This document shows positions 16,434 through 25,244 of a DNA stretch of 58,783 nt, piece by piece. The translations under genes were made by a program, and so were the position numbers. The stretch's first letter is position 1; each line of letters starts with the position of its first letter. Under the pieces are notes generated by a model. It worked only from the letters and a program-made list of their open reading frames with translations, did no database searches and was not told the origin of the DNA. The stretch is from a bacterium (Candidatus Blackallbacteria) CG13_big_fil_rev_8_21_14_2_50_49_14 (GTDB taxonomy: Bacteria; Cyanobacteriota; Sericytochromatia; UBA7694): NCBI GenBank assembly GCA_002783405.1, contig PFGG01000061.1:1-58783 (forward strand), given 5' to 3'.

Positions 16434-17560
16434 AACGCGTTTTAATCTCTGGCTATTACGGATTTCACAATACGGGTGATGAAGCGATTTTAACTGCGAT
16501 CTGTCAGTTACTTAGCCCCTTTGAGCTTGAAATCAAAGTCTTGACGGCCCAGGAAGATCATGAACTGCAAGGCTGTCAGTTTCAAGCGATTCAAAGAACC
16601 CAAATGGCCCAAATTTACCAAACCCTGCAAAATACGGATTTGTTTATCAGCGGGGGGGGAGGGCTGTTTCAAGATGTAACGGGCTTGGGAAGCATCCCCT
16701 ATTATGGGGGCTTGCTCTGGCTGGCCCGCCGTTTGAATGTGCCCACCCTGATCTTTTCTCAGGGCTTGGGCCCCTTGAGAATGCCCTGGTCGCGCTGGGC
16801 CGTCAGTAAAATTTTTCATGGTTGCTCTGGAATCAGCTTAAGAGATCAGGATGCCATTGATTTGCTCAAGGAAATCAAGGGCCCCGTCCAACGAACGGTT
16901 TTAAGTGCCGATCCTGTATTGGCCATGCGGGGAATGCCACCTGGAAGGGCTGAAGAAATTCTCAGACAAGAAGGGCTCAACCCAGATTACCCCATCATTG
17001 GCGTTTCGATTCGCCCCTGGAAAACCTGGTATGAAAAACAATTAAAAAGTTTTACGGCCGTCCTGTCTCAATTTGCTCGGCAAGCCAGGGCTCAACTTCT
17101 GTTTATCCCCTTTCAAGCCGATCAGGATACCTGGATGTGTCATGAAGCCGCTTACGCCATCCAGACCCGACCGGCGGCCTGTCAACCCGGCCTGCATGTC
17201 CTGCGCGGAAATTATTCACCTTTGGAAATCTTCAGTTTAATTGGACAGATGGATATGATAGTGGGTATGCGGCTTCATTCTCTGATCATGGCTGCCGCCA
17301 ACCGTGTCCCTGCTGTGGGCATTGTCTACGATCCCAAGGTCAGAAGTTTTTCTGAAATGGTGGGCTACCCCTTTATGGGCAGCGTGACATCCTTAAGCCA
17401 TTCAGATCATTTCTATCAATATCTATTCACAACCTGGCAGGAAAGAGAGGCGATCCGAAAAAGTCTCGACCAGAAACTGCCCGCACTTGAGAATCGTGTA
17501 TACGAAGCTGTCAGGATTGCATTACAATTACTTGGAATTGATTATGAAAACTTTGAATAA
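16430..17560 (+). CDS. csaB: Polysaccharide pyruvyl transferase CsaB
   Basis: 376 aa. The N-terminal GYYGFHNTGDEAIL segment, FISGGGGLFQDVTG (about 68-81), FSQGLGPL (about 103) and the C-terminal VGMRLHSLIMAA (about 278) are characteristic of CsaB and pyruvyl-transferase proteins. In other bacteria CsaB adds ketal-pyruvate to secondary cell-wall polymer, the anchor for SLH-domain surface proteins. It overlaps the cyclase upstream by four bases and tagA/wecG downstream by 17, so polymer synthesis, cAMP and division genes share one transcript. Confidence 0.92.
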   Translation: MKRVLISGYYGFHNTGDEAILTAICQLLSPFELEIKVLTAQEDHELQGCQFQAIQRTQMAQIYQTLQNTDLFISGGGGLFQDVTGLGSIPYYGGLLWLARRLNVPTLIFSQGLGPLRMPWSRWAVSKIFHGCSGISLRDQDAIDLLKEIKGPVQRTVLSADPVLAMRGMPPGRAEEILRQEGLNPDYPIIGVSIRPWKTWYEKQLKSFTAVLSQFARQARAQLLFIPFQADQDTWMCHEAAYAIQTRPAACQPGLHVLRGNYSPLEIFSLIGQMDMIVGMRLHSLIMAAANRVPAVGIVYDPKVRSFSEMVGYPFMGSVTSLSHSDHFYQYLFTTWQEREAIRKSLDQKLPALENRVYEAVRIALQLLGIDYENFE

Positions 17561-18284
17561 AAACTGGCCTGTAACGGCCCTATTAAATATTTCTGTTGAT
17601 TGTATTGGAAAATCTGCACTGCTTGAATTGCTTCAATCTGGTAGAAGCTTGAATGCCCCCATACATCTGGTGACCATGAATGCAGAAATGGCCTATTCAG
17701 CACTTGAAAACCCTGATTTTATGCGTATTTTGCAGTCTGCTGACCTGATCATCCCCGATGGAATTGGGGTGGTTTGGGCCCTGGCGCGTCAAGGGGTCAA
17801 AGTCGCGCGTCTGCCAGGGGTGGAAATCGTCGAAGATCTCCTGGCAGCATCTACACAGTCGGATCTTAAGCTTGCTCTCTTGGGCAGCAGTGAAAGCACC
17901 CATGCAATCTTGCCTGGGATTCTTCAGGAGCGCTTTGGTGAGGTTAAACTTGTCTACCGCCGCAATGGATTTTTTCAGCCCGAGGACGTGCCCCAACTGA
18001 TTGCAGAAATTAACCAGGCCCAACCCGATATCCTCTTTGTGGCGTTGGGGGTTCCCAAACAGGAAGAATTTATTGCCAAATGGCGATCCGAGCTGAAAGT
18101 TCCGATTTTAATCGGAGTCGGCGGCTCCTTTGATGTGATTTCAGGCCAACTTCAACGTGCTCCGCTTTGGATGCGTAAAATGCATCTCGAATGGTTTTAT
18201 CGGCTGATTCAACAACCCAGCCGATGGCGCAGAATGCTTGCCCTCCCAAAATTTGTATTAAAAGTGATGTTTTCACCCGCATGA
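17544..18284 (+). CDS. tagA: WecG/TagA/CpsF-family glycosyltransferase
   Basis: 246 aa from ATG 17544. The family transfers N-acetylmannosamine (or a relative) to undecaprenyl-diphosphate-GlcNAc at the inner membrane face, an early step of wall teichoic acid or enterobacterial common antigen synthesis. LVTMNAEMAY (about 32-41), the ADLIIPDGIGVVWA motif (about 60), DILFVALGVPKQEEFI (about 157) and GVGGSFDVISG (about 192) are the conserved blocks. Together with csaB it points to a pyruvylated ManNAc-containing wall polymer. Start overlaps csaB; stop overlaps ftsE by four bases (ATGA). Confidence 0.9.
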   Translation: MKTLNKNWPVTALLNISVDCIGKSALLELLQSGRSLNAPIHLVTMNAEMAYSALENPDFMRILQSADLIIPDGIGVVWALARQGVKVARLPGVEIVEDLLAASTQSDLKLALLGSSESTHAILPGILQERFGEVKLVYRRNGFFQPEDVPQLIAEINQAQPDILFVALGVPKQEEFIAKWRSELKVPILIGVGGSFDVISGQLQRAPLWMRKMHLEWFYRLIQQPSRWRRMLALPKFVLKVMFSPA

Positions 18285-18976
18285 TACGCTTTGTCAATAT
18301 TAGCAAAACCTATTCAACGGGTGTTAAAGCCCTGGTCAATATTAATTTAGAAATCGAACCCGGTTCCTTCACTTTCCTCGTGGGAACTACCGGCTCAGGA
18401 AAATCCACCTTGATGCGACTGCTCTTTCGCGAAGAATTGGCAAGCAGCGGGGAAATTTGGGTTTTTGGAAAAAACATTGAAAATCTAACCCGCCATGAAG
18501 TGCCTGTTTTAAGACAACAGACGGGGGTCATTTTCCAAGATTTTAAACTGATCCCTCAAAAAACTGTCTGGGAAAACATCGCTTTCGCGCTTGAAATCAT
18601 GGGGGTCTCCAAAAAGGAACAAAACAGCCGAATTGAAAGTGTTCTGGAACTTACCAATATGTCTCAATACGCACATACCTTTCCCACCCAACTCTCAGGG
18701 GGAGAGCAACAGCGGGTCTCGGTGGCTCGCGCGATAGTGAATAAACCTCCTTTGCTTTTGGCAGACGAACCCACCGGAAATCTCGACCCAGATACCTCTT
18801 GGGAAATTATGAAATTGCTTTCCAAAATTTCGGCGGCAGGGACCACTGTCTTGGTGTCGACCCACAATAAACACCTTGTCGATTTATTGCAAAGACGGGT
18901 GGTTAAACTCGATAAAGGAAGAATTGTAGAAGACACTCTTGAAGGAGGCTATAATCAGCGTGCCAGACGTAAATAA
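18281..18976 (+). CDS. ftsE: Cell division ABC transporter ATP-binding protein FtsE
   Basis: 231 aa from the ATG overlapping the tagA stop. Walker A GTTGSGKST (about 39-47), Q-loop in GVIFQDFKLIP, signature LSGGEQQRVSVARA (about 139) and Walker B LLLADEPTGNLD (about 162) are intact. FtsE with FtsX forms the septal complex that activates peptidoglycan hydrolases. The IRFVNISKTYSTG start is typical of FtsE. ftsX follows with a 17-base overlap. Confidence 0.95.
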   Translation: MIRFVNISKTYSTGVKALVNINLEIEPGSFTFLVGTTGSGKSTLMRLLFREELASSGEIWVFGKNIENLTRHEVPVLRQQTGVIFQDFKLIPQKTVWENIAFALEIMGVSKKEQNSRIESVLELTNMSQYAHTFPTQLSGGEQQRVSVARAIVNKPPLLLADEPTGNLDPDTSWEIMKLLSKISAAGTTVLVSTHNKHLVDLLQRRVVKLDKGRIVEDTLEGGYNQRARRK

Positions 18977-19904
18977 AGTTTCACGGCAGTGGTTGTTCAG
19001 CCTGCAACAAGGCACACAAAATTTGGTGCGCAGCCCCTTTATGAGCTTGGTGGTGGTCAGTACCATGACGATCGCATTGGGGGTGCTCGGCTTCCTCTTG
19101 CTGACCCTCAGTGATATCAACTATATGTCTGAGCAAATGTCGAGCCAATTGAAAATCGTCGTATTTTTACAGGACGATCAGAAACCTGAGACGGCTGCAG
19201 CTCAAATTGAAGCCATCAAAGGTGTGCGTCCTCCTGTCGTATCTGTCAGTAAAGAAGACGCCTTGAAAAGCATGACTGAAGAACTTCCTGACTTAAAGAG
19301 TTTGCTCGAAAATCCCGATACCAAAGTTCTGAATAACCCTTTTCCTGCAACGCTTGAAGTTTCTGTAGAAAAACTTGAAAATATGTCTGCTCTGGCAGAA
19401 GAAATTAAAACAAGTGTACCGGGCGTTGAAGGATTACAATTTAACCAGGAATTGGCAGAACAACTGAAACAAATTCAAAATGCTGTGCAATTGATCGGTT
19501 TTTCAATTGCCGGGCTGCTCTTTTTAGGCACCTTGTCGATTGTCATCAATACGATTCAATTGGCTGTTCATAACCGCCAGCGTGAAATTGAGATCATGCA
19601 CCTGGTCGGAGCCCCTGATTGGTTTATCCGCCTTCCCTTTTTGCTTGAAGGATGTATTTTTGGAGTGCTAAGTGCCATGACCAGTTCAGGTCTTTTGGTC
19701 TTCTGGCGCTTGGTGCCTTTGCAACAGATCAAAACCTGGTTTAGTTTTATTCAGCTTCAACCCGGATTGGGCCCAATTTTGCCAGTTACTGCAATCGTGA
19801 CAGGAGTTGGTATAATGATGGGAATTCTCGGCAGCGCATTGTCTGTGCACCGTTATATCCGATTTGAAAAATCCGCAGAGAAAGGAAAAGCTGAACATGC
19901 GTGA
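18960..19904 (+). CDS. ftsX: Cell division membrane protein FtsX
   Basis: 314 aa. The start is taken as GTG 18960, because AAGGAGG (18942-18948) lies eleven bases upstream and a TTG at 18939 would overlap that site. A cytoplasmic N-tail is followed by TM1 (about 27-52), a periplasmic loop (about 55-165) with EDALKSMTEELPDL, and TM2-TM4 (about 178-205, 225-250, 275-300). It transmits FtsE ATPase activity to a periplasmic hydrolase activator. It is coupled to comFB by an eight-base overlap. Confidence 0.93.
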   Translation: MPDVNKVSRQWLFSLQQGTQNLVRSPFMSLVVVSTMTIALGVLGFLLLTLSDINYMSEQMSSQLKIVVFLQDDQKPETAAAQIEAIKGVRPPVVSVSKEDALKSMTEELPDLKSLLENPDTKVLNNPFPATLEVSVEKLENMSALAEEIKTSVPGVEGLQFNQELAEQLKQIQNAVQLIGFSIAGLLFLGTLSIVINTIQLAVHNRQREIEIMHLVGAPDWFIRLPFLLEGCIFGVLSAMTSSGLLVFWRLVPLQQIKTWFSFIQLQPGLGPILPVTAIVTGVGIMMGILGSALSVHRYIRFEKSAEKGKAEHA

Positions 19905-20274
19905 AGAAAATGAATCTTCAGCGGAAAAACCAGAGATTGAACTGGAAATTTCTTCAGATATAGCTGAAAACGAAGATATTCCCCTTCGAAAACTCTCGAT
20001 TTACGATTTGCAGGATGAAATTTGCAACGAAAATGAAGTTGATCTACTCAATTTGGTTTTTGAATTTCAAAATGAAGGTAAATTGCCCTGTGATTGTCGC
20101 GAATGCCTTTTAGACATCACAGCAGTCGCGCTCAACTACTTACCCCCCCGTTACTCAGTATCCATTCACAAGGATCTCTACCTGACTCCCGAACTCCAGG
20201 CCGCCCGAAAAGTAGAAGTGGAGGCAGCACTTCTCCATGCCTGTGAAAAAGTTAAAGTTCGGCCCCACCACTAA
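19897..20274 (+). CDS. comFB: ComFB-family protein (late competence / cyclic dinucleotide receptor-like)
   Basis: 125 aa from ATG 19897 with AGGAAAAG upstream. After a 30-residue acidic N-terminal tail comes the ComFB domain, with the diagnostic CDCRECLLDITAVALNYLPP segment (about 63-82, with its Cys cluster) and RYSVS. In Bacillus the family was named for competence; work on cyanobacterial members describes binding of cyclic dinucleotides. Its placement directly after ftsX, with overlap, is inferred to couple a nucleotide second messenger to division or envelope status. Confidence 0.85.
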   Translation: MREENESSAEKPEIELEISSDIAENEDIPLRKLSIYDLQDEICNENEVDLLNLVFEFQNEGKLPCDCRECLLDITAVALNYLPPRYSVSIHKDLYLTPELQAARKVEVEAALLHACEKVKVRPHH

Positions 20275-20289
20275 GCACTTTTAAGCCCC

Positions 20290-21147
20290 ATGCATTTTTT
20301 ACTGGCTGGGGCCTTTATCATAAGTTTTGCGCCTGTTTTGGTGCGTCTTGTCGATCTTCCCTCCGCTGTGATCGGCTTCTATCGCATGTTGTTTGGACTC
20401 TTCGTGCTGATATTGATTGGATTTTTTCGGCGCCAAAACTGCAAAGTTGACTCAAAAACCTTTAAACTCGCGCTGGGAGCAGGCCTCTTTTTCGCTTTGG
20501 ATATTCTCTTCTGGCAGCGTTCAATTCATTTAATTGGACCGGGTTTGGCTACTCTTTTAGCCAATTGCCAAATATTTTTTGTTACCCTGATCGGTTGGGC
20601 GGTGCTCAAAGAAAAACCCCATCCCCGTCTCTGGATAGCAATTCCTACTGCAATTTTAGGTCTCTGGCTGGTGGTGGGGCCTTCCTGGAACTCGCTCAGC
20701 GATGGCCCAGCCGGAATCTTACTGGGGGGGCTCGCCGCGATCAGTTACTCCCTCTATCTCTTGGTTTTAAGAGCGGCAGAAAAAAACCATCGCAAAACAA
20801 ATCCCGAAGGCCCTTCCCCGGTTATGCTCTGGAATACCTTCAGCTCTTTGCTGATCCTTTTCATGACCGTGCAAATGGAAAAGAGCTCCATTGCTTTGGC
20901 ATCAGGAAATCTTTGGCTGATCTTGATAGCCTATGGTATTTTTATTCAAGGTTTGGCTTGGCTCTTCATCAGCAAGGGCTTGGCGCAGGTTCCTGCTTCT
21001 CGGGGAAGTTTAATTCTTTTACTGCAACCTGCATTGGCTCTGGTTTGGGATGTACTCTTCTTCCACCACCCCTTGAGTGCCCGCGAAGCGAGTGGTGCCT
21101 TGCTGACCTTGATCGCAATTTATTATGGTGCAAGCCTCAAGACCTGA
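20290..21147 (+). CDS. EamA-family (DMT) transporter
   Basis: 285 aa with about ten hydrophobic helices in two EamA repeats (about 1-135 and 150-285). It begins FIISFAPVLVRL...GFYRMLFGL, with FWQRSIHLIGPGLATLL in repeat one and GLAWLFISKGLAQVPASRGSL in repeat two, both typical. It likely exports a small metabolite across the inner membrane. It follows comFB by 15 bases and closes the operon; its stop is one base from the stop of the converging fusion gene, with no hairpin between. Confidence 0.85.
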   Translation: MHFLLAGAFIISFAPVLVRLVDLPSAVIGFYRMLFGLFVLILIGFFRRQNCKVDSKTFKLALGAGLFFALDILFWQRSIHLIGPGLATLLANCQIFFVTLIGWAVLKEKPHPRLWIAIPTAILGLWLVVGPSWNSLSDGPAGILLGGLAAISYSLYLLVLRAAEKNHRKTNPEGPSPVMLWNTFSSLLILFMTVQMEKSSIALASGNLWLILIAYGIFIQGLAWLFISKGLAQVPASRGSLILLLQPALALVWDVLFFHHPLSAREASGALLTLIAIYYGASLKT

Positions 21148-21148
21148 G

Positions 21149-23959
21149 CTAAAAACTGGCTTCAAGTCGGGGACGCCCCAATTTGAAACCATGCTTATCC
21201 GCTATTTTTTTGATCTGTTCAACCTGCTGTTTATGCAATCGTCCATGGCTATAGTTTTGCTGGATGCCTTCCAAACCCATTAGGAGAGTTTCAGCCATAC
21301 AGGCAAAGGAATAGCCAGGTTCAAGGGGAATGCCAGGCACATAAAAATCTGGATTCAAGGGCAATTGCACCAAGCCCCCCAAGATCACATCTACATTCGG
21401 ACATTGAAGTTTGACCTCTGCAGACGTATCCATCGGAACAGAGATATCGCAAATGATATGGGCACCTTTCCCCAAAACTTGGGGAAAAATAACGGGCTCG
21501 GGTGAATTACTTGCCCCCAGAATCAATTCTGAACTCGCCAAAGCGGAGAAGTCTGTACAAATTTGAATCGGGGCAAGCTTACCCAGCAATTCAGTGAATT
21601 TTCTCCAAAGTCCCCGTTCTTCGACAGGAGCCAGAAACTCTGCAAAATCAACACCCAGCGAACTTAAGCTGGCAGCGATTCCTTTCAGGGGAAGTGGGGA
21701 AGCAAAAGATCTTAAAACCTCAGCATAGATTCTATCGGCTGTCTTCTCCAATCTGCTTTCACTGCCCGGCCTGCCAATTAAAGCAATCTGAGCAATCTCC
21801 CCGGCCATGCATTCAGCATAAATACTTGCGATATTTCCAGCCGCACCAATCACAGCAAGCCGCGCTGTATTCAGTTCAATCTCTTTGTTTCGGGCAGCAG
21901 TGAGCATGGCTTCAATGCCCATTGCGACAGTCAGCGCATTACCCGTCGTTAATGCCAGTTCCTGGCTCAGAAGCGTGGTTGCATTGAAGGTTACGATTGA
22001 ATTATAGCCCCCCAGCCCCAAAACCTGATGGTGTTTTGAACGGGCAATGTCCACAGCTTCTTGGACCAAATTCTGAACGGGTGCCAGCTTTCTGCTTTCC
22101 AAATGACGGTGCATAATCTCAGAATCGAGACATAGGCCCATAAAATTTAAAATGACAGAAGTCCCCAACTCGGAAGTAACTTTGAGGCGGGTATAGATTT
22201 GAGGGCCCACCCAAGGCCACAACTGATCTAAAAATAGTTTCAATTCTTGCGCAGAAAACACAGCCAATCCGGGATCCCAGAGGGGAACATGTTCTGGTTT
22301 AATAAAATGCCCCAGAAAGGTCACCTGGGGAAGTTTTTCATCCTCTGCCGCGATCGAAACGCCTGAATACAGCTTCTCAGGTAAAGGTTGAAAATCTAAA
22401 TCTGCGCCCACCAAATAGCCAGTGAGGGCAGCAATCTGGGCTTCAGCCAAAATTTGAAAAAGGCGTTCAAAGGCCTTGAAGATCTTTTCAAGCGCTTCCT
22501 GGGTCAGTAAATAACAGGGTTCCAAACGCAAGGTTTGCGGATTACTCAGGGTGGGAGCAACCCGAATCTGGGCATGATGAAGCAACCACCCAGCCAAAAC
22601 ATAGCCCAAAAGTCCTTGTTCAGCCAGCATATTTAGAGCAGGAGAAGAACTCTCTGTAATAAGATGGAATTCAATCCCCAACATGAGGCCACTGCCTCTT
22701 ACTTGCTTTACAACGGTGGGGAACCTTTCTTTCAAAGCCAAAAATCCCTGTTTGAGCTGCTCACCCATTTCTGCACAGCGTCTGGGAATTTCTTCGCGAT
22801 CCAATAAAGACAGGCTCTCCAGGGCGACTTTGGAACTCAGCGGGTCTTCAGCGAAAGTAGAGCTGTGAATCAGACTGAATTCAGGTTGATAGACCTCTTT
22901 CGCAATCAAAGCAACCCCCATTTTGGTCAGCCCCCCACCCAGACTTTTCGAAAGCAGATAGGTATCGGCCACAATAGCTTGGGTCTGAGAGTATAAAAAT
23001 TGACCGGTTCTGCCCATACCTGACTGAATTTCATCGAGGATCAAAGGGAATTTAAATTCAGAAGCCAAGCTGCGACAACTCTGCATAAACTCAGGTGAAA
23101 TGCTTAAAATCCCGCCCTCACCTTGCAAGGGTTCAGCAAAGAGCGCAAGCACCCGGCTGGCTTGTTTGGCTTGAAGACTCAAACCAGATTTGCCAAGTAT
23201 CGGGAGATACCATTCAGATTGCCAATTTAAAATCGTTTCACGCAATCCTTGGCTCTGACCGGGTTCCAAGAAAAAAGCAGGCACCCCCAAACGCGAAAAA
23301 GGTTCACGGTACTCTTTGCCATGGGTCAACTGAAGGGCTGCTGTTGTTTTGCCATGAAAACCATGCTCCAAAGCAAGTAAAATCGGCTCGGTCTCAAAAT
23401 AGGCTTTAAATTTTTGATTTAAGAACGCGCTCAAGGCTGCTTGAGTCGTTGCAAGGCCTAATCCACTTAAGCAGGCCTCTGTCTCAGGAGTCAGTTTCAC
23501 AGGGTATTGGTCTAGAAGCTGAAGGGCCTGTTCAAATTCAAATTGAAAAGCTTTGAGACGCTTCTGATACACCAATTCAGCATGTTTCAAAGCAGCTTCA
23601 ACGGCTTCAGCCCCTGAATTTACAAAGACACTGATATAGTGTTTTCCCGTAATCTCGGCCAAGCGTTTATCCAGCTCTTCGGCAAGCAGCCCAGCTTCAC
23701 GCCGTTCGCTCCCTTGGGCCAGAAAAGGCCGTTGAGCTGTCAATTCTGCTTGCAAAACCGAAACCAAATCCGGATGATTGTGTCCAAAGAGGGTAGCGCC
23801 ATAGCCCCCAATCAAATCCAATACGGGGATTTCTTGACCGTCTTTTTGATAGAAAAGATAGGCTCCTTCACCCCGATGGTAATATTTATCGAGCTGGAGA
23901 GCCTTTAACAATTGCCCCAGTTCGGGTCTGACATAGGTTTGATAGGCGGAATCAATCAT
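21149..23959 (-). CDS. Class III aminotransferase fused to acyl-ACP reductase-like domain
   Basis: 936 aa. Residues 1-500 are a class III (ornithine/GABA type) PLP aminotransferase: FVNSGAEAVEAAL (112-124), LILDEIQSG (Asp309) and the PLP lysine Lys338 in LLSKSLGGG. Residues about 546-936 match cyanobacterial long-chain acyl-ACP reductase: FLGHFI start, LGGYNSIVTF, TTGNALTVA, the NADPH loop VIGAAGNIAS (703-712), and FACMAE with Cys887 at the position of the catalytic acyl-thioester cysteine, then GRLHKQ and ADKHGFKLG. Inferred reaction: acyl-ACP to fatty aldehyde to primary fatty amine. It is read from an ATG overlapping the stop of the NHL lipoprotein gene. Confidence 0.85.
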   Translation of the reverse strand: MIDSAYQTYVRPELGQLLKALQLDKYYHRGEGAYLFYQKDGQEIPVLDLIGGYGATLFGHNHPDLVSVLQAELTAQRPFLAQGSERREAGLLAEELDKRLAEITGKHYISVFVNSGAEAVEAALKHAELVYQKRLKAFQFEFEQALQLLDQYPVKLTPETEACLSGLGLATTQAALSAFLNQKFKAYFETEPILLALEHGFHGKTTAALQLTHGKEYREPFSRLGVPAFFLEPGQSQGLRETILNWQSEWYLPILGKSGLSLQAKQASRVLALFAEPLQGEGGILSISPEFMQSCRSLASEFKFPLILDEIQSGMGRTGQFLYSQTQAIVADTYLLSKSLGGGLTKMGVALIAKEVYQPEFSLIHSSTFAEDPLSSKVALESLSLLDREEIPRRCAEMGEQLKQGFLALKERFPTVVKQVRGSGLMLGIEFHLITESSSPALNMLAEQGLLGYVLAGWLLHHAQIRVAPTLSNPQTLRLEPCYLLTQEALEKIFKAFERLFQILAEAQIAALTGYLVGADLDFQPLPEKLYSGVSIAAEDEKLPQVTFLGHFIKPEHVPLWDPGLAVFSAQELKLFLDQLWPWVGPQIYTRLKVTSELGTSVILNFMGLCLDSEIMHRHLESRKLAPVQNLVQEAVDIARSKHHQVLGLGGYNSIVTFNATTLLSQELALTTGNALTVAMGIEAMLTAARNKEIELNTARLAVIGAAGNIASIYAECMAGEIAQIALIGRPGSESRLEKTADRIYAEVLRSFASPLPLKGIAASLSSLGVDFAEFLAPVEERGLWRKFTELLGKLAPIQICTDFSALASSELILGASNSPEPVIFPQVLGKGAHIICDISVPMDTSAEVKLQCPNVDVILGGLVQLPLNPDFYVPGIPLEPGYSFACMAETLLMGLEGIQQNYSHGRLHKQQVEQIKKIADKHGFKLGRPRLEASF

Positions 23960-25101
23960 TTTTGAGCCCTACGAATCATGCGAATTCTGTGATTTTGGGT
24001 ATCGGCAATCGCCAGCCCCGTAGGAGTCAGAACCAAACCAGAAGGCATTGCAAAACTTCCTTCTTTAAGAGACCCATTCTGAAAACGGCCTTGCCCATTG
24101 CCCGCAAAATTTGAAAGACTCCGATCAGGTGAAACCAAACGAATGCGATGATTTCCAGAATCTGCAATATACAGGTTTCCTGCCTGATCAAGATCCAGCC
24201 CTCGGGGTTCATTCAAACGGGCCTGTTCACCCACCCCCTCTTGATCTCCGGGGGAGCCATTTCCAACCCAGGTTTCAAGCATTCCTGTCTTGCCCAAGCG
24301 ACGAATCGCATGGTTAAATCCGTCAGAAATATACAGGTTTCCCTGCGAATCAGCGACCAAATCACGCGGGGAATTGAGTCGGGCTTCTAGCGCAGGCCCA
24401 TTTAAGAAACCCTTTTCAGCGCTGCCTACCAGTGTAGAAACGGTTTTGCCATCAGCACTTAATTTTCGAATTCTGTGGTTGTTGCTGTCGGCGATCAAAA
24501 GATTACCTTGCGCATCCAGACAGAGTCCACTGGGGCTTGAAAACAAGGCGGTCTGTGCCTCTCCATCCTGAAATCCAGATTTTTTGGGCACACCTGCCAA
24601 GGTACTGACATTTCCTTTGACATCAATTTTGCGAATCAAATGGTTGCCTGAATCAGCAATATACAGATTTCCAGCCTGATCCACGGTCAAGCCCACAGGA
24701 TTGTCAAACTGGGCTTGGGCAGCTTGCCCATCTTGATATCCTGGCGCACGCTGCCCCGCAAAGGTAGTTGTCTGGCCTTGCTGGCTTATTTTGCGAATTC
24801 TGTGGTTAAAGCGATCGACCCCATAAAAAAAAAGATCTGGCCCCTGCACAATATCCCAAGGATAGCTGAACTGCGCTTCTTGAGGCCCACCCTCTTTAAA
24901 ATCTGAATCGCCCTCTCCAGACAGAAGCTCTATCTTTTCATTGCCTGTCCAGTTGAAGGCTGCTTGTTTCGAAAGCGCAGCCCCCAAAACCCTCGGGCTT
25001 TGGGGGCCGCCAGACTGTGAAGGCGATGCACAGGCGTTTAAGACGCCAGGGAGAAGAAAAGAGAGAAGAGCAGGCTTTGTCAGGCTGAATCTTGATGGCA
25101 T
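23956..25101 (-). CDS. NHL-repeat beta-propeller lipoprotein
   Basis: 381 aa. Signal peptide with lipobox LNAC (Cys23), then six NHL repeats (about 75-380) each of the form P-x-G/D-L...G-N-L-Y/L-I-A-D-S-x-N-H-x-I-R-K/L, joined by TxAGxxxxGxxDG turns. Such propellers bind partners or ligands at the cell surface or in the periplasm. The four-base overlap with the downstream fusion enzyme suggests that they are made together, although the fusion itself has no export signal. Confidence 0.9.
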   Translation of the reverse strand: MPSRFSLTKPALLSFLLPGVLNACASPSQSGGPQSPRVLGAALSKQAAFNWTGNEKIELLSGEGDSDFKEGGPQEAQFSYPWDIVQGPDLFFYGVDRFNHRIRKISQQGQTTTFAGQRAPGYQDGQAAQAQFDNPVGLTVDQAGNLYIADSGNHLIRKIDVKGNVSTLAGVPKKSGFQDGEAQTALFSSPSGLCLDAQGNLLIADSNNHRIRKLSADGKTVSTLVGSAEKGFLNGPALEARLNSPRDLVADSQGNLYISDGFNHAIRRLGKTGMLETWVGNGSPGDQEGVGEQARLNEPRGLDLDQAGNLYIADSGNHRIRLVSPDRSLSNFAGNGQGRFQNGSLKEGSFAMPSGLVLTPTGLAIADTQNHRIRMIRRAQK

Positions 25102-25244
25102 GCTTGGGTTCCTTTTTATAAATAGGAAAGTCTTACAGACTTAGTGAGTATAACAAACCAACTATTAAACGTCTTCCGAAGAAGAAAGAATTTGTATCTC
25201 TGCGCCAGATTCGTTAAAATCAGTGAAAACCAGAAGGGTAAATT

